The notes under the pieces are model-generated. The model was not told the DNA's origin. It saw only the letters and a program-made list of their open reading frames with translations, and did not search any database. DNA of 64,000 nt from Antitrichia curtipendula (lineage: Eukaryota > Streptophyta > Bryopsida > Hypnales > Leucodontaceae), in the NCBI GenBank assembly GCA_951230915.1, contig OX579637.1, forward strand, positions 15,686,001-15,750,000, in the 5' to 3' direction. The translations under genes and the position numbers were made by a program. This document shows, piece by piece, positions 26,449 through 39,505 of the stretch. Each line of letters starts with the position of its first letter. Within the stretch, counting starts at the first letter, position 1.

Positions 26449-28079
26449 TGACATTTGATGTTTGACACCATTAATGTACAGGTTGGACTTATTCTATATT
26501 CTTTTGAATGGACGTGCGATTGGATTGCAATTACATATCAAATTAATATTTGTGCGCATTTAAGTACTTGAGGGTAATTATTTGCAACTTGTACGATTTG
26601 TGTGAAGTCTCTTTCAAAATGAAATTCTATGACATTTGATGTTTGACACCATTAATGTACAGGTTGGACTTATTCTATATTCTTTTGAATGGACGTGCGA
26701 TTGGATTGCAATTACATATCAGATTAATATTTGTGGGCAATTAGGTACTTGAGGGTAACTATTTGCAACATGTACGATTTGTCTGAAGTCTCTTTCAAAA
26801 TGAAATTCTATGACATTTGATGTTTCACACCATTAATGTACAGGTTGGACTTATTCTATATTCTTTTGAGTGGACGTGCGATTGGATTGCAATTACATAT
26901 CAAATTAGTATTTGTGGGCATTTAAGTACTTGAGGGTAACTATTTGCAACTTGTACGATTTGTGTGAAGTCTCTTTCAAAATGAAATTCTATGACATTTG
27001 ATGTTTGACACCATTAATGTACAGATTGGACCTTATTCCCTATTTTTTGGAATTGACGTGCGATTGGATTGCAATTACATATCAAATTAGTATTTGTGGG
27101 CATTTAAGTACTTGAGGGTAACTATTTGCAACTTGTACGATTTGTGTGAAGTCTCTTTCAAAATGAAATTCTATGACATTTGATGTTTGACACCATTAAT
27201 GTACAGATTGGACTTATTCTATATTCTTTTGAATGGACGTGCGATTGGATTGCAATTACATATCAAATTAGTATTTGTGGGCATTTAAGTACTTGAGGGT
27301 AACTATTTGCAACTTGTACGATTTGTGTGAAGTCTCTTTCAAAATGAAATTCTATGACATTTGATGTTTGACACCATTAATGTACAGATTGGACCTTATT
27401 CCCTATTTTTTGGAATTGACGTGCGATTGGATTGCAATTACATATCAAATTAATATTTGTGCGCATTTAAGTACTTGAGGGTAACTATTTGCAACTTGTA
27501 CGATTTGTGTGAAGTTTCCTTCAAAATGAAATTCTATGACATTTGATGTTTGACACCATTAATGTACAGATTGGACTTATTCTATATTCTTTTGAATGGA
27601 CGTGCGATTGGATTGCAATTACATATCAAATTAGTATTTGTGGGCATTTAAGTACTTGAGGGTAACTATTTGCAACTTGTACGATTTGTGTGAAGTCTCT
27701 TTCAAAATGAAACTCTATGACATTTGATGTTTGACACCATTAATGTACAGGTTGGACTTATTCTATATTCTTTTGAATGGACGTGCGATTGGATTGCAAT
27801 TACATATCAAATTAGTATTTGTGGGCATTTAAGTACTTGAGGGTAACTATTTGCAACTTGTACGATTTGTATGAAGTCTCTTTCAAAATGAAATTCTATG
27901 ACATTTGATGTTTGACACCATTAATGTACAGGTTGGACTTATTCTATATTCTTTTGAATGGACGTGCGATTGGATTGCAATTACATATCAAATTAGTATT
28001 TGTGGGCATTTAAGTACTTGAGGGTAACTATTTGCAACTTGTACGATTTGTGTGAAGTCTGTGTCAAAATGAAATTCTA
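26449..28079 (+). repeat. 9-monomer unit, copy 1 (gtaattattt marker)
   Basis: The order is K with ggtaatta, R with gcaattagg, S with tttcacacc, C, A, C, A ending aaactcta, A, A ending tctgtgtc. The next unit at 28080 repeats it with C+A (26992-27354) replaced by a single A (28623). The markers ggtaatta and gcaattagg both lie 1631 bp from their partners, while the following C and aaactcta lie 1449 bp from theirs. One monomer separates the two shifts. Confidence 0.88.
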
Positions 28080-29528
28080 TGACATTTGATGTTTCACACC
28101 ATTAATGTACAGGTTGGACTTATTCTATATTCTTTTGAGTGGACGTGCGATTGGATTGCAATTACATATCAAATTAATATTTGTGCGCATTTAAGTACTT
28201 GAGGGTAATTATTTGCAACTTGTACGATTTGTGTGAAGTCTCTTTCAAAATGAAATTCTATGACATTTGATGTTTGACACCATTAATGTACAGGTTGGAC
28301 TTATTCTATATTCTTTTGAATGGACGTGCGATTGGATTGCAATTACATATCAGATTAATATTTGTGGGCAATTAGGTACTTGAGGGTAACTATTTGCAAC
28401 ATGTACGATTTGTCTGAAGTCTCTTTCAAAATGAAATTCTATGACATTTGATGTTTCACACCATTAATGTACAGGTTGGACTTATTCTATATTCTTTTGA
28501 GTGGACGTGCGATTGGATTGCAATTACATATCAAATTAGTATTTGTGGGCATTTAAGTACTTGAGGGTAACTATTTGCAACTTGTACGATTTGTGTGAAG
28601 TCTCTTTCAAAATGAAATTCTATGACATTTGATGTTTGACACCATTAATGTACAGATTGGACTTATTCTATATTCTTTTGAATGGACGTGCGATTGGATT
28701 GCAATTACATATCAAATTAGTATTTGTGGGCATTTAAGTACTTGAGGGTAACTATTTGCAACTTGTACGATTTGTGTGAAGTCTCTTTCAAAATGAAATT
28801 CTATGACATTTGATGTTTGACACCATTAATGTACAGATTGGACCTTATTCCCTATTTTTTGGAATTGACGTGCGATTGGATTGCAATTACATATCAAATT
28901 AATATTTGTGCGCATTTAAGTACTTGAGGGTAACTATTTGCAACTTGTACGATTTGTGTGAAGTTTCCTTCAAAATGAAATTCTATGACATTTGATGTTT
29001 GACACCATTAATGTACAGATTGGACTTATTCTATATTCTTTTGAATGGACGTGCGATTGGATTGCAATTACATATCAAATTAGTATTTGTGGGCATTTAA
29101 GTACTTGAGGGTAACTATTTGCAACTTGTACGATTTGTGTGAAGTCTCTTTCAAAATGAAACTCTATGACATTTGATGTTTGACACCATTAATGTACAGG
29201 TTGGACTTATTCTATATTCTTTTGAATGGACGTGCGATTGGATTGCAATTACATATCAAATTAGTATTTGTGGGCATTTAAGTACTTGAGGGTAACTATT
29301 TGCAACTTGTACGATTTGTATGAAGTCTCTTTCAAAATGAAATTCTATGACATTTGATGTTTGACACCATTAATGTACAGGTTGGACTTATTCTATATTC
29401 TTTTGAATGGACGTGCGATTGGATTGCAATTACATATCAAATTAGTATTTGTGGGCATTTAAGTACTTGAGGGTAACTATTTGCAACTTGTACGATTTGT
29501 GTGAAGTCTGTTTCAAAATGAAACTCTA
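28080..29528 (+). repeat. 8-monomer unit, copy 2 (gtaattattt marker)
   Basis: The order is an S with gtgcgc and ggtaatta, R with gcaattagg, S, A, C, A ending aaactcta, A, A. It is one monomer shorter than copy 1. Its first monomer has a mixed identity: gagtgg and tttcacacc on the left, K-type on the right. The aaactcta variant then recurs at the ends of the monomers starting 29348 and 29710. Confidence 0.87.
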
Positions 29529-30616
29529 TGACATTTGATGTTTGACACCATTAATGTACAGGTTGGACTTATTCTATATTCTTTTGAATGGACGTGCGAT
29601 TGGATTGCAATTACATATCAAATTAGTATTTGTGGGCATTTAAGTACTTGAGGGTAACTATTTGCAACTTGTACGATTTGTATGAAGTCTCTTTCAAAAT
29701 GAAATTCTATGACATTTGATGTTTGACACCATTAATGTACAGATTGGACTTATTCTATATTCTTTTGAATGGACGTGCGATTGGATTGCAATTACATATC
29801 AAATTAGTATTTGTGGGCATTTAAGTACTTGAGGGTAACTATTTGCAACTTGTACGATTTGTGTGAAGTCTCTTTCAAAATGAAACTCTATGACATTTGA
29901 TGTTTGACACCATTAATGTACAGGTTGGACTTATTCTATATTCTTTTGAGTGGACGTGCGATTGGATTGCAATTACATATCAAATTAGTATTTGTGCGCA
30001 TTTAAGTACTTGAGGGTAACTATTTGCAACTTGTACGATTTGTGTGAAGTCTCTTTCAAAATGAAATTCTATGACATTTGATGTTTGACACCATTAATGT
30101 ACAGATTGGACCTTATTCCCTATTTTTTGGAATTGACGTGCGATTGGATTGCAATTACATATCAAATTAGTATTTGTGGGCATTTAAGTACTTGAGGGTA
30201 ACTATTTGCAACTTGTACGATTTGTGTGAAGTCTCTTTCAAAATGAAATTCTATGACATTTGATGTTTGACACCATTAATGTACAGATTGGACTTATTCT
30301 ATATTCTTTTGAATGGACGTGCGATTGGATTGCAATTACATATCAAATTAGTATTTGTGGGCATTTAAGTACTTGAGGGTAACTATTTGCAACTTGTACG
30401 ATTTGTGTGAAGTCTCTTTCAAAATGAAATTCTATGACATTTGATGTTTGACACCATTAATGTACAGATTGGACCTTATTCCCTATTTTTTGGAATTGAC
30501 GTGCGATTGGATTGCAATTACATATCAAATTAGTATTTGTGGGCATTTAAGTACTTGAGGGTAACTATTTGCAACTTGTACGATTTGTATGAAGTCTCTT
30601 TCAAAATGAAATTCTA

Positions 30617-32066
30617 TGACATTTGATGTTTGACACCATTAATGTACAAGTTGGACTTATTCTTCTATTCTTTGGAATGGACGTGCGATTGAATTGCAAT
30701 TACATATCAAATTAATATTTGTGGGCATTGAGGTACTTGAAGGTAACTATTTGCAACTTGTACGATTTGTGTGAAGTTTCCTTCAAAATGAAATTCTATG
30801 ACATTTGATGTTTGACACCATTAATGTACAGGTTGGACTTATTCTATATTCTTTTGAATGGACGTGCGATTGGATTGCAATTACATATCAGATTAATATT
30901 TGTGGGCATTTAGGTACTTGAGGGTAACTATTTGCAACATGTACGATTTGTGTGAAGTCTCTTTCAAAATGAAATTCTATGACATTTGATGTTTGACACC
31001 ATTAATGTACAGGTTGGACTTATTCTATATTCTTTTGAGTGGACGTGCGATTGGATTGCAATTACATATCAAATTAGTATTTGTGGGCATTTAAGTACTT
31101 GAGGGTAACTATTTGCAACTTGTACGATTTGTATGAAGTCTCTTTCAAAATGAAATTCTATGACATTTGATGTTTGACACCATTAATGTACACGTTGGAC
31201 TTATTCTATATTCTTTTGAATGGACGTGCGATTGGATTGCAATTACATATCAAATTAGTATTTGTGCGCATTTAAGTACTTGAGGGTAACTATTTGCAAC
31301 TTGTACGATTTGTATGAAGTCTCTTTCAAAATGAAATTCTATGACATTTGATGTTTGACACCATTAATGTACAAGTTGGACTTATTCTTCTATTCTTTGG
31401 AATAGACGTGCGATTGAATTGCAATTACATATCAAATTAATATTTGTGGGCATTGAGGTACTTGAGGGTAACTATTTGCAACTTGTACGATTTGTGTGAA
31501 GTTTCCTTCAAAATGAAATTCTATGACATTTGATGTTTGACACCATTAATGTACAGGTTGGACTTATTCTATATTCTTTTGAATGGACGTGCGATTGGAT
31601 TGCAATTACATATCAGATTAATATTTGTGGGCATTTAGGTACTTGAGGGTAACTATTTGCAACATGTACGATTTGTCTGAAGTCTCTTTCAAAATGAAAT
31701 TCTATGACATTTGATGTTTGACACCATTAATGTACAGGTTGGACTTATTCTATATTCTTTTGAGTGGACGTGCGATTGGATTGCAATTACATATCAAATT
31801 AGTATTTGTGGGCATTTAAGTACTTGAGGGTAACTATTTGCAACTTGTACGATTTGTATGAAGTCTCTTTCAAAATGAAATTCTATGACATTTGATGTTT
31901 CACACCATTAATGTACAGGTTGGACTTATTCTATATTCTTTTGAATGGACGTGCGATTGGATTGCAATTACATATCAAATTAGTATTTGTGGGCATTTAG
32001 GTACTTGAGGGTAACTATTTGCAACTTGTACGATTTGTATGAAGTCTGTTTCAAAATGAAATTCTA
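30617..32066 (+). repeat. 4-monomer HOR B-R-S-A (725 bp x 2)
   Basis: 30617-31341 and 31342-32066 both read B with tacaagttgg, R, S, A, exactly 725 bp apart. A third B with tacaagttgg at 32067 starts a longer version with an extra A before R and S. A fourth such B lies at 33336. Small differences include gaaggtaac and gtgtg-R in the first unit, and aatagacg in the B and tttcacacc in the A of the second. Confidence 0.88.
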
Positions 32067-33153
32067 TGACATTTGATGTTTGACACCATTAATGTACAAG
32101 TTGGACTTATTCTTCTATTCTTTGGAATTGACGTGCGATTGAATTGCAATTACATATCAAATTAATATTTGTGGGCATTGAGGTACTTGAGGGTAACTAT
32201 TTGCAACTTGTACGATTTGTGTGAAGTTTCCTTCAAAATGAAATTCTATGACATTTGATGTTTGACACCATTAATGTACAGGTTGGACTTATTCTATATT
32301 CATTTGAATGGACGTGCGATTGGATTGCAATTACATATCAAATTAGTATTTGTGGGCATTTAAGTACTTGAGGGTAACTATTTGCAACTTGTACGATTTG
32401 TGTGAAGTCTCTTTCAAAATGAAATTCTATGACATTTGATGTTTGACACCATTAATGTACAGGTTGGACTTATTCTATATTCTTTTGAATGGACGTGCGA
32501 TTGGATTGCAATTACATATCAGATTAATATTTGTGGGCATTTAGGTACTTGAGGGTAACTATTTGCAGAATGTACGATTTGTCTGAAGTCTCTTTCAAAA
32601 TGAAATTCTATGACATTTGATGTTTGACACCATTAATGTACAGGTTGGACTTATTCTATATTCTTTTGAGTGGACGTGCGATTGGATTGCAATTACATAT
32701 CAAATTAGTATTTGTGGGCATTTAAGTACTTGAGGGTAACTATTTGCAACTTGTACGATTTGTATGAAGTCTCTTTCAAAATGAAATTCTATGACATTTG
32801 ATGTTTGACACCATTAATGTACAGGTTGGACTTATTCTATATTCTTTTGAATGGACGTGCGATTGGATTGCAATTACATATCAAATTAGTATTTGTGGGC
32901 ATTTAAGTACTTGAGGGTAACTATTTGCAACTTGTACGATTTGTATGAAGTCTCTTTCAAAATGAAATTCTATGACATTTGATGTTTGACACCATTAATG
33001 TACAGGTTGGACTTATTCTATATTCTTTTGAATGGACGTGCGATTGGATTGCAATTACATATCAAATTAATATTTGTGGGCATTGAGGTACTTGAGGGTA
33101 ACTATTTGCAACATGTACGATTTGTCTGAAGTCTCTTTCAAAATGAAATTCTA

Positions 33154-33335
33154 TGACATTTGATGTTTGACACCATTAATGTACAGGTTGGACTTTATTC
33201 TATATTCTTTTGAATGGACGTGCGATTGGATTGCAATTAATTATCAAATTAGTATTTGTGGGCATTTAAGTACGTGAGGGTAACTATTTGCAACTTGTAC
33301 GATTTGTATGAAGTCTCTTTCAAAATGAAATTCTA
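33154..33335 (+). repeat. Outlier monomer with several private changes
   Basis: This A-like monomer is 182 bp through an extra T (ggactttattc), a different insertion from those in B and C. It has aattaattat in place of aattacatat and tacgtgagg in place of tacttgagg. I find these changes nowhere else. It lies between an A with an R-like right end (32973) and a B (33336), just after the last R and S monomers. It may be an older copy that escaped homogenisation, or sequencing or assembly error. Confidence 0.8.
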
Positions 33336-33698
33336 TGACATTTGATGTTTGACACCATTAATGTACAAGTTGGACTTACTCTTCTATTCTTTGGAATTGA
33401 CGTGCGATTGAATTGCAATTACATATCAAATTAATATTTGTGGGCATTGAGGTACTTGAGGGTAACTATTTGCAACTTGTACGATTTGTGTGAAGTTTCC
33501 TTCAAAATGAAATTCTATGACATTTGATGTTTGACACCATTAATGTACAGGTTGGACTTATTCTATATTCTTTTGAATGGACGTGCGATTGGATTGCAAT
33601 TACATATCAAATTAGTATTTGTGGGCATTTAAGTACTTGAGGGTAACTATTTGCAACTTGTACGATTTGTATGAAGTCTCTTTCAAAATGAAATTCTA

Positions 33699-33880
33699 TG
33701 ACATTTGATGTTTGACACCATTAATGTACAGGTTGGACTTATTCTTCTATTCTTTGGAATTGACGTGCGATTGGATTGCAATTACATATCAAATTAGTAT
33801 TTGTGGGCATTTAAGTACTTGAGGGTAACTATTTGCAACTTGTACGATTTGTATGAAGTCTCTTTCAAAATGAAATTCTA
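33699..33880 (+). repeat. Class D monomer: B left half, A right half
   Basis: D carries cttctattctttggaattgacg as in B but continues with gattggattg, attag, gtgggc, atttaag and gtatg as in A. The switch falls between monomer positions 61 and 75. Copies start at 33699, 35514, 35696, 36966, 37873, 39506, 41140, 42954 and 44768; the one at 35696 has gaatggacg. D is confined to zones 3 and 4, and in zone 4 it always follows G. The mosaic fits a crossover or gene conversion tract inside one monomer, afterwards copied as part of the HOR. Confidence 0.9.
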
Positions 33881-36800
33881 TGACATTTGATGTTTGACAC
33901 CATTAATGTACAGGTTGGACTTATTCTTCTATTCTTTGGAATGGACGTGCGATTGAATTGCAATTACATATCAAATTAATATTTGTGGGCATTTAAGTAC
34001 TTGAGGGTAACTATTTGCAACTTGTACGATTTGTATGAAGTCTCTTTCAAAATGAAATTCTATGACATTTGATGTTTGACACCATTAATGTACAGGTTGG
34101 ACTTATTCTTCTATTCTTTGGAATTGACGTGCGATTGAATTGCAATTACATATCAAATTAATATTTGTGGGCATTGAGGTACTTGAGGGTAACTATTTGC
34201 AACTTGTACGATTTGTGTGAAGTTTCCTTCAAAATGAAATTCTATGACATTTGATGTTTGACACCATTAATGTACAGGTTGGACTTATTCTATATTCTTT
34301 TGAATGGACGTGCGATTGGATTGCAATTACATATCAAATTAGTATTTGTGGGCATTTAAGTACTTGAGGGTAACTATTTGCAACTTGTACGATTTGTATG
34401 AAGTCTCTTTCAAAATGAAATTCTATGACATTTGATGTTTGACACCATTAATGTACAGGTTGGACTTATTCTATATTCTTTTGAATGGACGTGCGATTGG
34501 ATTGCAATTACATATCAAATTAGTATTTGTGGGCATTTAAGTACTTGAGGGTAACTATTTGCAACTTGTACGATTTGTATGAAGTCTCTTTCAAAATGAA
34601 ATTCTATGACATTTGATGTTTGACACCATTAATGTACAGGTTGGACTTATTCTTCTATTCTTTGGAATGGACGTACGATTGAATTGCAATTACATATCAA
34701 ATTAGTATTTGTGGGCATTGAGGTACTTGAGGGTAACTATTTGCAACTTGTACGATTTGTCTGAAGTCTCTTTCAAAATGAAATTCTATGACATTTGATG
34801 TTTGACACCATTAATGTACAGGTTGGACTTATTCTATATTCTTTTGAATGGACGTGCGATTGGATTGCAATTACATATCAAATTAGTATTTGTGGGCATT
34901 TAAGTACTTGAGGGTAACTATTTGCAACTTGTACGATTTGTGTGAAGTCTCTTTCAAAATGAAATTCTATGACATTTGATGTTTGACACCATTAATGTAC
35001 AGGTTGGACTTATTCTATATTCTTTTGAATGGACGTGCGATTGGATTGCAATTACATATCAAATTAATATTTGTGCGCATTTAAGTACTTGAGGGTAACT
35101 ATTTGCAACTTGTACGATTTGTGTGAAGTTTCCTTCAAAATGAAATTCTATGACATTTGATGTTTGACACCACTAATGTACAGGTTGGACTTATTCTTCT
35201 ATTCTTTGGAATGGACGTGCGATTGAATTGCAATTACATATCAAATTAATATTTGTGGGCATTGAGGTACTTGAGGGTAACTATTTGCAACTTGTACGAT
35301 TTGTGTGAAGTTTCCTTCAAAATGAAATTCTATGACATTTGATGTTTGACACCATTAATGTACATGTTGGACTTATTCTATATTCTTTTGAATGGACGTG
35401 CGATTGGATTGCAATTACATATCAAATTAGTATTTGTGGGCATTTAAGTACTTGAGGGTAACTATTTGCAACTTGTACGATTTGTATGAAGTCTCTTTCA
35501 AAATGAAATTCTATGACATTTGATGTTTGACACCATTAATGTACAGGTTGGACTTATTCTTCTATTCTTTGGAATTGACGTGCGATTGGATTGCAATTAC
35601 ATATCAAATTAGTATTTGTGGGCATTTAAGTACTTGAGGGTAACTATTTGCAACTTGTACGATTTGTATGAAGTCTCTTTCAAAATGAAATTCTATGACA
35701 TTTGATGTTTGACACCATTAATGTACAGGTTGGACTTATTCTTCTATTCTTTGGAATGGACGTGCGATTGGATTGCAATTACATATCAAATTAGTATTTG
35801 TGGGCATTTAAGTACTTGAGGGTAACTATTTGCAACTTGTACGATTTGTATGAAGTCTCTTTCAAAATGAAATTCTATGACATTTGATGTTTGACACCAT
35901 TAATGTATAGGTTGGACTTATTCTTCTATTCTTTGGAATGGACGTGCGATTGAATTGCAATTACATATCAAATTAGTATTTGTGGGCATTGAGGTACTTG
36001 AGGGTAACTATTTGCAACTTGTACGATTTGTCTGAAGTCTCTTTCAAAATGAAATTCTATGACATTTGATGTTTGACACCATTAATGTACAGGTTGGACT
36101 TATTCTATATTCTTTTGAATGGACGTGCGATTGGATTGCAATTACATATCAAATTAGTATTTGTGGGCATTTAAGTACTTGAGGGTAACTATTTGCAACT
36201 TGTACGATTTGTGTGAAGTCTCTTTCAAAATGAAATTCTATGACATTTGATGTTTGACACCATTAATGTACAGGTTGGACTTATTCTATATTCTTTTGAA
36301 TGGACGTGCGATTGGATTGCAATTACATATCAAATTAGTATTTGTGGGCATTTAAGTACTTGAGGGTAACTATTTGCAACTTGTACGATTTGTGTGAAGT
36401 TTCCTTCAAAATGAAATTCTATGACATTTGATGTTTGACACCACTAATGTACAGGTTGGACTTATTCTTCTATTCTTTGGAATGGACGTGCGATTGAATT
36501 GCAATTACATATCCAATTAATATTTGTGGGCATTGAGGTACTTGAGGGTAACTATTTGCAACTTGTACGATTTGTGTGAAGTTTCCTTCAAAATGAAATT
36601 CTATGACATTTGATGTTTGACACCATTAATGTACATGTTGGACTTATTCTATATTCTTTTGAATGGACGTGCGATTGGATTGCAATTACATATCAAATTA
36701 GTATTTGTGGGCATTTAAGTACTTGAGGGTAACTATTTGCAACTTGTACGATTTGTATGAAGTCTCTTTCAAAATGAAATTCTATGACATTTGATGTTTG

Positions 36801-38960
36801 ACACCATTAATGTACAGGTTGGACTTATTCTATATTCTTTTGAATGGACGTGCGATTGGATTGCAATTACATATCAAATTAGTATTTGTGGGCATTTAAG
36901 TACTTGAGGGTAACTATTTGCAACTTGTACGATTTGTGTGAAGTCTCTTTCAAAATGAAATTCTATGACATTTGATGTTTGACACCATTAATGTACAGGT
37001 TGGACTTATTCTTCTATTCTTTGGAATTGACGTGCGATTGGATTGCAATTACATATCAAATTAGTATTTGTGGGCATTTAAGTACTTGAGGGTAACTATT
37101 TGCAACTTGTACGATTTGTATGAAGTCTCTTTCAAAATGAAATTCTATGACATTTGATGTTTGACACCATTAATGTACAGGTTGGACTTATTCTATATTC
37201 TTTTGAATGGACGTGCGATTGGATTGCAATTACATATCAAATTAATATTTGTGCGCATTTAAGTACTTGAGGGTAACTATTTGCAACTTGTACGATTTGT
37301 GTGAAGTTTCCTTCAAAATGAAATTCTATGACATTTGATGTTTGACACCACTAATGTACAGGTTGGACTTATTCTTCTATTCTTTGGAATGGACGTGCGA
37401 TTGAATTGCAATTACATATCAAATTAATATTTGTGGGCATTGAGGTACTTGAGGGTAACTATTTGCAACTTGTACGATTTGTGTGAAGTTTCCTTCAAAA
37501 TGAAATTCTATGACATTTGATGTTTGACACCATTAATGTACATGTTGGACTTATTCTATATTCTTTTGAATGGACGTGCGATTGGATTGCAATTACATAT
37601 CAAATTAGTATTTGTGGGCATTTAAGTACTTGAGGGTAACTATTTGCAACTTGTACGATTTGTGTGAAGTTTCCTTCAAAATGAAATTCTATGACATTTG
37701 ATGTTTGACACCATTAATGTACATGTTGGACTTATTCTATATTCTTTTGAATGGACGTGCGATTGGATTGCAATTACATATCAAATTAGTATTTGTGGGC
37801 ATTTAAGTACTTGAGGGTAACTATTTGCAACTTGTACGATTTGTATGAAGTCTCTTTCAAAATGAAATTCTATGACATTTGATGTTTGACACCATTAATG
37901 TACAGGTTGGACTTATTCTTCTATTCTTTGGAATTGACGTGCGATTGGATTGCAATTACATATCAAATTAGTATTTGTGGGCATTTAAGTACTTGAGGGT
38001 AACTATTTGCAACTTGTACGATTTGTATGAAGTCTCTTTCAAAATGAAATTCTATGACATTTGATGTTTGACACCATTAATGTACAGGTTGGACTTATTC
38101 TATATTCTTTTGAATGGACGTGCGATTGGATTGCAATTACATATCAAATTAGTATTTGTGGGCATTTAAGTACTTGAGGGTAACTATTTGCAACTTGTAC
38201 GATTTGTATGAAGTCTCTTTCAAAATGAAATTCTATGACATTTGATGTTTGACACCATTAATGTACAGGTTGGACTTATTCTTCTATTCTTTGGAATTGA
38301 CGTGCGATTGAATTGCAATTACATATCAAATTAATATTTGTGGGCATTGAGGTACTTGAGGGTAACTATTTGCAACTTGTACGATTTGTGTGAAGTTTCC
38401 TTCAAAATGAAATTCTATGACATTTGATGTTTGACACCATTAATGTACAGGTTGGACTTATTCTATATTCTTTTGAATGGACGTGCGATTGGATTGCAAT
38501 TACATATCAAATTAGTATTTGTGGGCATTTAAGTATTTGAGGGTAACTATTTGCAACTTGTACGATTTGTATGAAGTCTCTTTCAAAATGAAATTCTATG
38601 ACATTTGATGTTTGACACCATTAATGTACAGGTTGGACTTATTCTATATTCTTTTGAATGGACGTGCGATTGGATTGCAATTACATATCAAATTAGTATT
38701 TGTGGGCATTTAAGTACTTGAGGGTAACTATTTGCAACTTGTACGATTTGTATGAAGTCTGTTTCAAAATGAAATTCTATGACATTTGATGTTTGACACC
38801 ATTAATGTACAGGTTGGACTTATTCTATATTCTTTTGAATGGACGTGCGATTGGATTGCAATTACATATCAAATTAGTATTTGTGGGCATTTAAGTACTT
38901 GAGGGTAACTATTTGCAACTTGTACGATTTGTATGAAGTCTCTTTCAAAATGAAATTCTA

Positions 38961-39142
38961 TGACATTTGATGTTTGACACCATTAAAGTACAGATCGGAC
39001 CTTATTCCCTATTTTTTGGAATTGACGTGCGATTGGATTGCAATTACATATCAAATTAGTATTTGTGGGCATTTAAGTACTTGAGGGTAACTATTTGCAA
39101 CTTGTACGATTTGTATGAAGTCTCTTTCAAAATGAAATTCTA
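38961..39142 (+). repeat. Class F monomer (182 bp, ttaaagtacagatcgg), reference copy
   Basis: F is a C-like monomer with an A-like right half (attag, gtgggc, atttaag, gtatg) and two added changes: T-to-A at position 27, which destroys tgtaca, and T-to-C at position 36, giving gatcgg and a new CpG. There are sixteen copies, starting at 38961, 40595, 42409, 44223, 46219, 48938, 50752, 51841, 52567, 55829, 56736, 58006, 59820, 60546, 61816 and 63630. Spacings are 1634, 1814, 1814, 1996, 2719, 1814, 1089, 726, 3262, 907, 1270, 1814, 726, 1270 and 1814 bp, all whole numbers of monomers. No F occurs before 38.9 kb. It is the best marker for HOR boundaries in the right part of the window. Confidence 0.96.
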
Positions 39143-39324
39143 TGACATTTGATGTTTGACACCATTAATGTACAGGTTGGACTTATTCTTCTATTCTTTT
39201 GAATGGACGTGCGATTGAATTGCAATTACATATCAAATTAATATTTGTGCGCATTTAAGTACTTGAGGGTAACTATTTGCAACTTGTACGATTTGTGTGA
39301 AGTTTCCTTCAAAATGAAATTCTA
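39143..39324 (+). repeat. Class B' monomer (182 bp, cttctattcttttgaatgg), reference copy
   Basis: B' has the B-type cttctatt insertion but ends the left half as A does (cttttgaatgg). It then follows B with gattgaattg, attaatatttgtgcgc and gtttccttc. Copies start at 39143, 40777, 42591, 44405 and 46401, each directly after an F and directly before a G. From 49120 onward the same slot holds a B with ctttggaatgg and gtgcgc. The zone 4 and zone 5 cassettes are thus separable versions of one F-B-G module. Confidence 0.92.
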
Positions 39325-39505
39325 TGACATTTGATGTTTGACACCACTAATGTACAGATTGGTCTTATTCTATATTCTTTTGAATGGACGTGCGAATGGA
39401 TTGCAATTACATATCAAATTAGTATTTGTGGGCATTTAAGTACTTGAGGGTAACTATTTGCAACTTGTACGATTTGTGTGAAGTCTCTTTCAAAATGAAA
39501 TTCTA
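39325..39505 (+). repeat. Class G monomer (cactaatg, gattggtc, gcgaatgg), reference copy
   Basis: G is a 181-bp A-like monomer with T-to-C at 23 (cactaatg), A at site 34, A-to-T at 39 (gattggtctta) and T-to-A at 72 (gcgaatgg). Copies start at 39325, 40959, 42773, 44587, 46583, 49302, 50027, 50390, 51116, 51479, 52205, 52931, 56011, 56374, 57100, 58370, 60184, 60910, 62180 and 62724. A further copy at 58914 keeps the left-hand changes but has the ordinary gcgattgg, as expected of a short conversion tract. G follows a B or B' in every case except 56011, where it directly follows F. Confidence 0.94.

Larger units (their letters stand above)
19742..30616 (+). repeat. Zone 2: tttcacacc-rich, C-rich part (monomers 110-169)
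   Basis: This stretch has 60 monomers. The position-16 G-to-C variant appears in monomers starting at 19742, 20104, 20285, 20647, 21009, 22458, 23364, 23546, 23727, every monomer from 24634 through 25905, 26811, 28080 and 28442. It sits on A, B, C, R and S backgrounds. Ten of the fourteen C monomers are here. B copies at 23364 and 23727 and C copies at 24634, 25179 and 25542 have fully or partly R-like right halves, so mosaics are common. Private changes include tttggaacatg in 19923-20103, tgtagagg in 22639-22819 and attatatatc in 21915-22095. Confidence 0.88.
30617..38960 (+). repeat. Zone 3: transition to B/D-rich array (monomers 170-215)
   Basis: This stretch has 46 monomers. C is absent, R ends at 32610 and S at 32791. 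B becomes frequent and D first appears at 33699. The left part (30617-32066) is a 4-monomer HOR. The right part mixes A, B, D and K with the markers cactaatg (B at 35151, 36422, 37329) and tacatgttgg (A at 35333, 36604, 37511, 37692). The B with cactaatg is always followed by A with tacatgttgg. The last six monomers (D, A, B, A with gtattt, A with tctgtttc, A, starting 37873) resemble the right end of the zone 4 unit. Confidence 0.87.
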
